DNA from: JAJFFW01 sp038531315
GTDB taxonomy: Bacteria; Pseudomonadota; Alphaproteobacteria; Caulobacterales; Parvularculaceae
DNA length: 6,459 nt
NCBI GenBank assembly: GCA_038531315.1
Contig: JBCBBT010000093.1
Coordinates: 1-6,459, forward strand
Direction of reading: 5' to 3'
Below are positions 1 through 4,988 of the stretch, piece by piece; positions within the stretch are counted from its first letter, which is position 1; every line of letters starts with the position of its first letter. The position numbers and the translations under genes are program-made. The notes under the pieces are model-generated. The model saw only the letters and a program-made list of their open reading frames with translations. It made no database searches and had not been told where the DNA came from.

Positions 1-100
1 CGGCGTCGCCCATCAGACGTCTTGCGAGTCCCGCCTCATCGCTGAGCGTGTGAGCGCGGATCGCTGCGCGCTGATCGGGGAGGGTCGAAGTGGCTGTCAT
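1..100 (-). CDS. N-terminal fragment of a PutA-like protein (partial, runs off left edge)
   Basis: A minus-strand reading frame starts with ATG at 100-98 and stays open to the window edge, giving 33 residues that begin MTATSTLPDQ. Residues 11-33 (RAAIRAHTLSDEAGLARRLM and on) have the pattern R-x-A-I-R-A-x(3)-S-D-E-A. I associate this pattern with the extreme N-terminus of alphaproteobacterial PutA, the bifunctional proline dehydrogenase / glutamate-semialdehyde dehydrogenase. In the upstream direction the frame is open back to a stop at 175-173, and this is the first ATG. A modest GGAG lies about 11 bases before it, with TTG codons further upstream as alternative starts. The gene is transcribed divergently from the tyrosinase cassette. 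The protein-like composition supports a real gene. The PutA name is an inference from a very short piece, and no catalytic region is in the window. Confidence 0.45.
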   Translation of the reverse strand, partial: MTATSTLPDQRAAIRAHTLSDEAGLARRLMGDA

Positions 101-315
101 TTCGCAGATCGCTCCAGTGGCGGGCGGCAACGGTCTCAGTAACGATCTCAATACAGCGCTCCGGGCCGTATGTCATGGCGTCTGCGGTCCCTGCGAGAAC
201 CAAAATCATGGCGTCAGCGCGCGGCGCCGTGTGACGACGCGAGGTGGGGCGGCTGAATGTGTTCTACAGTCGATGCGACGGTCGATGGGGCCTCGGTGAG
301 CTTTAGGTTGCGATG

Positions 316-328
316 GTTTCTCAGAAAC
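316..328. repeat. 13-bp palindrome GTTTCTCAGAAAC
   Basis: Perfect inverted repeat with 6-bp arms (GTTTCT / AGAAAC) around a single central C. It stands alone in the divergent intergenic region, about 190 bases before the small gene at 521 and about 215 bases from the minus-strand start at 100. Its size and symmetry fit an operator for a dimeric helix-turn-helix regulator. No regulator gene is in the window and it may be chance. Confidence 0.3.
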
Positions 329-386
329 GCTCATTCGCGTAGGCGATCAGTACGTGTCGTAACAAAGTGCGATACTCCATCGCTAA

Positions 387-402
387 CGTGACCTAAATCA
401 CA
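387..402. promoter_or_regulatory. CRP/FNR-superfamily-like binding site
   Basis: The sequence CGTGACCTAAATCACA contains GTGA-N6-TCAC (388-401), matching the E. coli CRP consensus TGTGA-N6-TCACA at 9 of the 10 specified positions; only the first T is replaced by C. It lies about 120 bases upstream of the small gene that leads the tyrosinase cassette, so it could act as an activator or repressor site for that unit. Which CRP-family protein would bind it in this organism is unknown. The assignment rests on the motif match alone. Confidence 0.4.
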
Positions 403-415
403 ACGGCTCAGTTGT
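400..415. repeat. Inverted repeat ACAAC-N6-GTTGT overlapping the CRP-like site
   Basis: A perfect 5-bp-arm dyad with a 6-base spacer (GGCTCA). It shares its first bases with the right half of the GTGA-N6-TCAC site. It could be a second operator half-site pair or a small hairpin in the leader of the transcript. The short arms mean chance occurrence is quite possible. Confidence 0.25.
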
Positions 416-505
416 TCTGCGTCTATATCTGATCTTGCAAGAGGCAGACTTCGCATTCGCGCATTTCCCCGTCTGCCCTGCACCTAGCTGCCCATATACC
501 CTTAG

Positions 506-513
506 AAAGGAGG
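506..513 (+). promoter_or_regulatory. Strong Shine-Dalgarno for the 77-aa gene
   Basis: AAAGGAGG is a near-perfect anti-16S complement, 7 bases before the ATG at 521. It is the best ribosome-binding site in the window. It both fixes the start and suggests that the small protein is made at a high level compared with its neighbour. Confidence 0.85.
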
Positions 514-520
514 CTCTGTC

Positions 521-754
521 ATGAGTCCGAAGAAGGCTGCGAAGCCGAAGCGCCTTGCGCGCAAAATCCACGGTTGCGACGTCGTCATCGTTACGGATGG
601 CGATAAGGAACGCTTGCTGATCGATAGCAAGCCCTTTGAATTCGCCAAAGTGAATGGCGGATATGTCCTTAAAGCAAACGTTTATACGGACGCAAAAGAT
701 ACGCTGGTCGACGCCGTCGAAGCCTATCTTGCGCAGGAAACATCTGAAAACTGA
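521..754 (+). CDS. Small basic protein encoded directly upstream of the tyrosinase-VWA gene
   Basis: A 77-residue protein I do not recognise. The first 15 residues are strongly basic (MSPKKAAKPKRLARK). Residues 16-56 read as alternating short beta strands (DVVIVTDGD, RLLIDSKPFEFAKV, GYVLKANVY), followed by an acidic C-terminal helix (about 57-73). It has one His and one Cys close together (H17-G-C19) and three Tyr (Y48, Y55, Y69). It has no signal peptide or membrane segment. The strong RBS and codon pattern support a real gene. Its stop is 24 bases before the ATG of the tyrosinase-VWA gene, so the two are very likely co-transcribed. In Streptomyces a small gene (melC1) precedes tyrosinase and encodes a copper-delivery 'caddie'. 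The position here is analogous, but I see no sequence similarity, so a partner or chaperone role is only an inference. Confidence 0.8.
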   Translation: MSPKKAAKPKRLARKIHGCDVVIVTDGDKERLLIDSKPFEFAKVNGGYVLKANVYTDAKDTLVDAVEAYLAQETSEN

Positions 755-765
755 TTTTATTGATT

Positions 766-772
766 GGGGGAG
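766..772 (+). promoter_or_regulatory. Shine-Dalgarno deciding the tyrosinase start
   Basis: GGGGGAG-type purine run ending six bases before the ATG at 779. A TTG at 764 is in frame and would add five residues, but it lies on top of this ribosome-binding sequence and has no good SD of its own. The ATG at 779 is therefore preferred. Confidence 0.65.
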
Positions 773-778
773 ACAATC

Positions 779-3478
779 ATGCATTGCAGAATTGATTTTG
801 TGGATATGGCTGCTGATACGGCGGCCCTCGACCGGTTGGCCAACGGTTTCAACCATCTTTGGGATACCGGCGTTATTCAGGCGAACGCTCAACTGCACGA
901 CGTCAACTTTTTCAACGGTATCCATCACGTGCCGCAGTTTATGCCCTGGCACCGTTGGCTCCTGCTGACGGTTGAGCAAGCACTGCAAGCCTTCGATAGC
1001 CGTATCGTCCTGCCCTATTGGGACTGGACGCGCGCTGATAGCCGAAATCTCGATGTCGAGCCGTGGAAATCGTTCTTTGGTGGTCGGAACAATACCGACG
1101 GCCGTTTCGATCATTGGACGTATACGCGCAGGGCCAATGACGGCGGAAACACGTTGCCGTCAATCGGCGACATCAGACAGGAAGTAGACGGACCGTCGAC
1201 TTACAGGGACTTCCGCGCTTTGGAATGCGGCAGCCATTTTCCGGGCCACACCTGGACAGGCGGCACAATGCAAAGTGGTGAGAGCCCGCTCGATCCATTG
1301 TTCTACCTCCATCACAACAATCTCGATCGATTATGGGCGATCTGGCAGCTGAATAACCCAACCGCCGTTCAATATACGACGGATGCGATCGGCTGCGATA
1401 ACAACTCGCCGGCGGGGCCGGTTTCGCTCAACGATCCAATGATTGGCGGCGCGACGCCGGCGTCGATGCTTGATCATCGCGCGCTCGGATATCGCTATCC
1501 GCGGGATATTCCGCTGGAAGTCGAAGTGGCGACAAACGGATCGACGCCGAATTTCATATCAGGCGACGCGCCGGAACTGGATCTGGTGACGGCCACAGTC
1601 GACTTTAACGACGTGCCGAGCGGCGATACCGTCATGCGCGCGGCCCTATTCGAGGTTGTCAGCTGTGAACCGTTGGTCTTTGAGATCGAGAACGGCCCCA
1701 CGGGATCGTTTACGGCGCTTGAGCCCGGACCGTTTCCGTTCCCCGTGGCGGATAGCGAAATGACAACAGCGTTTCGGATCTGGGTCCTGTTTACTGGCGG
1801 CGCAGCCGGCTCAATCGACCCTGGCGGCGTCATGACCGTGGTTGCGCGCAATGCAGATGGCGACGAAGTTGGGCGGTGGAATAATATTCCGCTTACGGCA
1901 AATTCTGTGGAAAGGCCAACCGCTGCGGTCGCGCTAGTGCTTGATGAATCAGGTTCCATGTTGTCGGACGCTGGGAACGGTCGCATTCGGATCGACGTTT
2001 TGCGTGATGCCGCAAAGACGATCGTTGATCATTTTTACGATGATAACGCTCTGGCGCTGATTTCGTTCGCCGATGCGGCCGACACGCCCTCGGGTCTTGC
2101 AATTGCGGGCCCGATTGGCTCGATGGCGCGTCAGGCTGTGCGCGATGAGATTGATCTGCATGGGCCTGCAAGCAACGCTCCGCTGACATCAATTGGAGCG
2201 GGCTTACAGGAAGCCGCCGGCGAGTTTTCGACCTCGCCGATCGCCGGAGACTTCGCTGTCCACGCTACAGTCGTGTTCACCGACGGCATAGAGACGCGCG
2301 CGCCCTTCATCGCCGACGTCGATGAGCTGCTCAATGAACGCGTTTACGCGGTCGGCATCGCGGATGCGGCCAATGTTAACAACGACACGTTAGTGACGCT
2401 CGCCAGCGGCAGCGACGGTTTCATGTTGGTCGAAGGCGCGCTTGATGCGGATGATGATTTTCTTCTGGAGAAATTCTTCATCCAGATTCTTGCCGGCGTC
2501 ACCAACCAGGACATGGTGCGTGATCCGTCGGGCGTCCTGACCCTTGGCGAGATCGCTCGTGTGCCGTTTTCGATTGCGCAATCGGATATCGGCTTTGACA
2601 CGGTTACGCTGACGCGCGCGCCGCACTTCGTCCTGAGCGCGCTTCAGGCGCCGGACGGCACAATTATCCTGCCGCAGGATTTGCCGCCGGGCGGACACCG
2701 CATCGGGCACCATCTGAACGGCTATCGCGTGACATTGCCAATCGTGAAGGACGGCGTCGCCCATTGGGAAGGGGAATGGACCTTGTTGATGACGCTTGGT
2801 CTGAAACACCGCAATCCGAATGTCACCCATGCGCATGGCTTGTCGCACGACACCGCCGCGTTCGGCGAGCAACAATCCTTACCCTATGAAGCGCTGGTGC
2901 ATGCGCGCTCAAATCTGAATATGCGCGTGCGGCTTGAACAGGAAGATGTCACGCCCGGCTCGTTGATTGCGCTTCATGCGACCTTAACGGAGTACGGTCA
3001 GCCCTTGCGCGGGCCCGCCGTGATAACCGCGATTGCGACCGATCCCGATGGCAATGTCTCAACGGTCAGCTTTGAACCCGACGGCGACGGCAGTTATGTC
3101 GCCTATATTGTGGGCGCGAAGACCGGCGCATATCGCTTCCGCGTCATCGCAAGCGGCCGCAGCTTCCGCGGTGCGCCGTTCACCCGCGAGCATCTCGCAA
3201 CCGCGTTGATTGGGCGCAAACGGCAAGGACCGTCCAGCGGAGGGTCATCCGGCGATCCCTCCGGCGGTCAGCCCGGTGGGCAATCAGGCGTTTCTCTCGA
3301 CGATCTTTGCCGCTTGCTCGCCTGCTTTGAAAAACGCGGCGTCTTCGACGATCGTTTCCGGGAAATCCTCAAAGAGCTGGGGATTGACGGCGACGCCGCG
3401 AAGCGATGCATCGATGAGTTATGCCGTAAGCGCGATCCGGCGCGCATTCGCGACATTCTCGCGCGGCGTACGCGATAG
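779..3478 (+). CDS. Multidomain tyrosinase (type-3 copper)-VWA-Ig-like fusion protein
   Basis: An 899-residue protein that begins with a type-3 dicopper oxidase domain (about 1-200). CuA ligands are H40 (tentative), H49 and H58 in the FMPWHR motif. CuB ligands are H153, H157 and H179 in DPLFYLHHNNLDRLW. The spacings 49-58, 153-157 and 157-179 equal those of Streptomyces tyrosinase. Such enzymes oxidise phenols or catechols to quinones with O2. Residues about 243-380 are a beta-rich segment. Residues about 380-572 are a VWA domain with a complete MIDAS (D389-x-S391-x-S393, T470, D502). Residues about 591-714 and 715-816 look like beta-sandwich and Ig-like domains, in the order seen after VWA in CLCA proteins. 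Then come a Gly/Ser/Pro linker (817-837) and a charged helical tail with C844, C849, C877 and C882. No signal peptide, Tat motif or membrane helix is visible. The dicopper and VWA assignments are firm; the later domains are inferred from strand pattern and remembered CLCA layout. Substrate and location are unknown. Confidence 0.92.
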   Translation: MHCRIDFVDMAADTAALDRLANGFNHLWDTGVIQANAQLHDVNFFNGIHHVPQFMPWHRWLLLTVEQALQAFDSRIVLPYWDWTRADSRNLDVEPWKSFFGGRNNTDGRFDHWTYTRRANDGGNTLPSIGDIRQEVDGPSTYRDFRALECGSHFPGHTWTGGTMQSGESPLDPLFYLHHNNLDRLWAIWQLNNPTAVQYTTDAIGCDNNSPAGPVSLNDPMIGGATPASMLDHRALGYRYPRDIPLEVEVATNGSTPNFISGDAPELDLVTATVDFNDVPSGDTVMRAALFEVVSCEPLVFEIENGPTGSFTALEPGPFPFPVADSEMTTAFRIWVLFTGGAAGSIDPGGVMTVVARNADGDEVGRWNNIPLTANSVERPTAAVALVLDESGSMLSDAGNGRIRIDVLRDAAKTIVDHFYDDNALALISFADAADTPSGLAIAGPIGSMARQAVRDEIDLHGPASNAPLTSIGAGLQEAAGEFSTSPIAGDFAVHATVVFTDGIETRAPFIADVDELLNERVYAVGIADAANVNNDTLVTLASGSDGFMLVEGALDADDDFLLEKFFIQILAGVTNQDMVRDPSGVLTLGEIARVPFSIAQSDIGFDTVTLTRAPHFVLSALQAPDGTIILPQDLPPGGHRIGHHLNGYRVTLPIVKDGVAHWEGEWTLLMTLGLKHRNPNVTHAHGLSHDTAAFGEQQSLPYEALVHARSNLNMRVRLEQEDVTPGSLIALHATLTEYGQPLRGPAVITAIATDPDGNVSTVSFEPDGDGSYVAYIVGAKTGAYRFRVIASGRSFRGAPFTREHLATALIGRKRQGPSSGGSSGDPSGGQPGGQSGVSLDDLCRLLACFEKRGVFDDRFREILKELGIDGDAAKRCIDELCRKRDPARIRDILARRTR

Positions 3479-3548
3479 CGCGCTTGCGCCGCAACCTCGG
3501 AAGTGGCTCCGTGAAGGCCAAGCGCCTTGCGGGGCCATTTCCTGTTCT

Positions 3549-3614
3549 GACGCCTGTTTTGGTCCCTTTGTTCGCGTCCTCTTTCTGGACGGCAAAATCC
3601 AGCAAACAGACGCC
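3549..3614. repeat. Imperfect inverted repeat with a nested hairpin
   Basis: The outer arms GACGCCTGTTT (3549-3559) and AAACAGACGCC (3604-3614) pair at 9 of 11 positions. Inside them lies a perfect 5-bp hairpin, CTGGA (3585-3589) and TCCAG (3598-3602), with an 8-base A-rich loop. This could be a structured RNA end or leader, or an extragenic repeat element. The outer loop is long, so the pairing may be accidental. Confidence 0.25.
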
Positions 3615-3689
3615 AGGCGGCGATGGCCCGCTCGTGATGTTCGCCACTGCAGCGAGGCGTTGCGCAGGGCTCGGCGGGGCTATACCTAT

Positions 3690-3708
3690 GGCGCGCGAAT
3701 TCCGCGCC
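3690..3708. repeat. Palindrome GGCGCG-N7-CGCGCC upstream of the thiolase
   Basis: Perfect 6-bp arms around CGAATTC, just downstream of the only -10-like TATACC and 43 bases before the thiolase ATG. The position fits an operator for a repressor of the fad operon (a TetR-type or other dimeric regulator) or a hairpin in its leader. In GC-rich DNA, GC arms of this size do occur by chance. Confidence 0.3.
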
Positions 3709-3736
3709 GCGAGCGCACCCGGCTGTTCGATCTTTG

Positions 3737-3743
3737 AAAAGGA
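3737..3743 (+). promoter_or_regulatory. Shine-Dalgarno deciding the thiolase start
   Basis: AAAAGGA ends eight bases before the ATG at 3752. An in-frame TTG at 3734 overlaps this site and would add six residues (MKRTPP) that thiolases do not have. The ATG start gives MTEAYIYDAVRTP, which aligns with the usual thiolase N-terminus. Confidence 0.65.
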
Positions 3744-3751
3744 CCCCGCCC

Positions 3752-4966
3752 ATGACCGAAGCATATATTTACGACGCCGTGCGGACGCCGCGCGGCAAAG
3801 GCAAATCAGACGGTTCCCTGCATGAAGTCACGCCTGTCGCGCTGGCGACCCAGGTGCTGGAAGCTGTCCGCGACCGAAATGAGGGCCTCGATCCCGTTGA
3901 TATCGAAGATGTGGCGCTCGGCTGCGTCTCTCCGGTCGGCGAGCAGGGCGCGGTGATAACGCGCACGGCCATTTTGAACGCCGGCCTGCCCGAGACGACG
4001 TCCGGCATCCAGGTAAACCGGTTTTGCGCTTCCGGCCTCGAAGCCATCAATATCGCGGCGGCGAAGGTCAAATCGGGCGAAGCTGACATGACCGTCGGCG
4101 GCGGCGTTGAACAGATGTCGCGCGTGCCGATGGGGTCCGACGGCGGCGCCTGGCCGGTCGATCCCGAGACCGCTTTCAAGACCTATTTTATCCCGCAAGG
4201 GATTTCGGCCGATCTGATCGCGACAAAGTATGGGTTCTCGCGCGACGACGTTGACGCCTATGCGGTGGAAAGCCAGAAGCGCGCCGCCAAATCCTGGGAT
4301 GAAAAGCGCTTTGAGAAATCGATCTTGCCGGTCAAGGATGTCATCGGGCAGGAAATTCTGAGCCACGATGAAACCGTCCGTCCGAATACGGACATGCAGT
4401 CGCTCGGCGGCTTGCCGCCCTCATTTGCGGCGCTCGGCGCGTTTCCGGGTTTCGACGATATTGCATTGCAGAAATACGCCGAGCTTGAAAAAATCGAGCA
4501 CGTCCATCACGCCGGCAACTCGTCGGGCATCGTAGACGGCGCCGCTGCTGTTCTTATCGGCAACGAAGAGGCCGGTAAAAAAGCGGGCCTGAAGCCCCGC
4601 GCGCGCATTCGCTCCATGGCTTCGATCGGCTCGGAGCCGACGATCATGCTGACCGGCCCGGAATTCGCCGCTGAAAAAGCGCTGAAGCGCGCCGGCATGA
4701 CCAAGGACGATATTGACTTGTGGGAGCTGAACGAGGCGTTCGCATCGGTCGTCTTGCGCTTCATGCAAGCGCTCGACATCGATCACTCGGATATCAACGT
4801 CAATGGCGGCGCTATCGCCATGGGCCACCCGCTCGGCGCAACGGGCGCCATGATTATGGGCACAATGGTCGACGAGCTTGAACGCTCCGGCAAGGAAACC
4901 GCGCTCGTGACGCTTTGCATCGGCGCCGGCATGGGCACCGCCACAATTATCGAGCGCGTAAACTAA
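3752..4966 (+). CDS. fadA: Acetyl-CoA acyltransferase (thiolase) of fatty-acid beta-oxidation
   Basis: A 404-residue cytosolic thiolase. It cleaves 3-ketoacyl-CoA with free CoA to acetyl-CoA and a shortened acyl-CoA, the last step of each beta-oxidation round. The nucleophile is C92 in VNRFCASGLEAI. N327 lies in NEAFA, H359 in GHPLGATGA and C389 in LCIGAGMGTA. The spacings N-H (32) and H-C (30) are identical to Zoogloea thiolase (N316, H348, C378), so all catalytic residues are present. The N-terminal VRTPRGKGK and the AGNSSGIVDGAAAV segment are further family signatures, and the length is normal. It is followed after 22 bases by the multifunctional hydratase/dehydrogenase, so the two probably form one operon and one complex. 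The family and reaction are certain. The symbol is by role: it differs in detail from both E. coli FadA and FadI, and a biosynthetic acetoacetyl-CoA thiolase is unlikely given the neighbour. Confidence 0.95.
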   Translation: MTEAYIYDAVRTPRGKGKSDGSLHEVTPVALATQVLEAVRDRNEGLDPVDIEDVALGCVSPVGEQGAVITRTAILNAGLPETTSGIQVNRFCASGLEAINIAAAKVKSGEADMTVGGGVEQMSRVPMGSDGGAWPVDPETAFKTYFIPQGISADLIATKYGFSRDDVDAYAVESQKRAAKSWDEKRFEKSILPVKDVIGQEILSHDETVRPNTDMQSLGGLPPSFAALGAFPGFDDIALQKYAELEKIEHVHHAGNSSGIVDGAAAVLIGNEEAGKKAGLKPRARIRSMASIGSEPTIMLTGPEFAAEKALKRAGMTKDDIDLWELNEAFASVVLRFMQALDIDHSDINVNGGAIAMGHPLGATGAMIMGTMVDELERSGKETALVTLCIGAGMGTATIIERVN

Positions 4967-4988
4967 TTCAGATACGGACGAAATCGTT

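Larger units (their letters stand above)
101..520. other. Divergent intergenic region, no convincing gene
   Basis: These 420 bases separate the left-edge minus-strand gene from the small gene at 521. One short GTG-started frame (90-299) crosses part of it, but it overlaps the start of the minus-strand gene and its Arg/Cys-rich product looks like chance. The visible structure is a 10-bp direct repeat TCATGGCGTC at 173-182 and 206-215 (33-bp period), a 13-bp palindrome at 316-328, a CRP-like dyad at 388-401 and an overlapping dyad at 400-415. The 300-520 part is richer in A+T than the flanking genes, as expected for a promoter region. I could not assign a sigma-70 promoter with well-spaced -35 and -10 boxes. 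Confidence 0.6.
3479..3751. other. Intergenic spacer between the tyrosinase gene and the fad operon
   Basis: These 273 bases hold no convincing gene. Frames cross them on both strands, but all overlap the neighbouring genes and give Arg/Pro/Ala-rich products typical of antisense or out-of-frame reading in GC-rich DNA. A small AAGGC-N5-GCCTT hairpin (3514-3528) is followed by a T-rich but interrupted stretch, so a rho-independent terminator is not clear. A nested inverted repeat occupies 3549-3614 and a strong palindrome occupies 3690-3708. A TATACC at 3681-3686 with TTGCGC at 3660-3665 could be a poor sigma-70 promoter for the thiolase (15-base spacing). The region should carry the end of the tyrosinase transcript and the promoter of the fad operon. 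Confidence 0.55.

Noticed and set aside
90..299. Plus-strand GTG-started frame of 69 codons with a C-x3-C-x2-C group
   Set aside because: It overlaps the start of the more protein-like minus-strand gene, its Arg-rich composition lacks a recognisable fold, and the Cys spacing alone is weak evidence.
764..778. Upstream TTG start for the tyrosinase gene
   Set aside because: The TTG sits on the ribosome-binding sequence that serves the ATG at 779.
398..1114. Long minus-strand frame of 238 codons
   Set aside because: It lies antisense to the 77-aa gene and to the copper-binding part of the tyrosinase gene, which are clearly real. It is a shadow of their codon pattern.
3463..3492. GCGGCG-N18-CGCCGC inverted repeat at the tyrosinase stop codon as a terminator
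   Set aside because: The loop is long, the arms contain coding sequence, and no T-run follows, so it does not qualify as a rho-independent terminator.
3660..3686. TTGCGC / TATACC as the fad operon promoter
   Set aside because: The 15-base spacing is too short and the -35 match is poor. It is kept only as a weak possibility in the spacer description.
3210..3737. Plus-strand frame of 175 codons spanning the tyrosinase 3' end and the spacer
   Set aside because: Its first half is an out-of-frame reading of the tyrosinase C-terminal domain, and the rest is Arg-rich with no motif.
3369..3764. Minus-strand frame of 131 codons across the whole spacer
   Set aside because: It is antisense to the tyrosinase end and to the thiolase start, rich in Arg/Ala/Pro, with no RBS or motif. 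Open frames on several strands are expected in GC-rich DNA.
3484..3825. Plus-strand TTG-started frame of 113 codons before the thiolase
   Set aside because: It overlaps the thiolase start by more than 70 bases in another frame, and its C-terminus is an out-of-frame reading of the thiolase.
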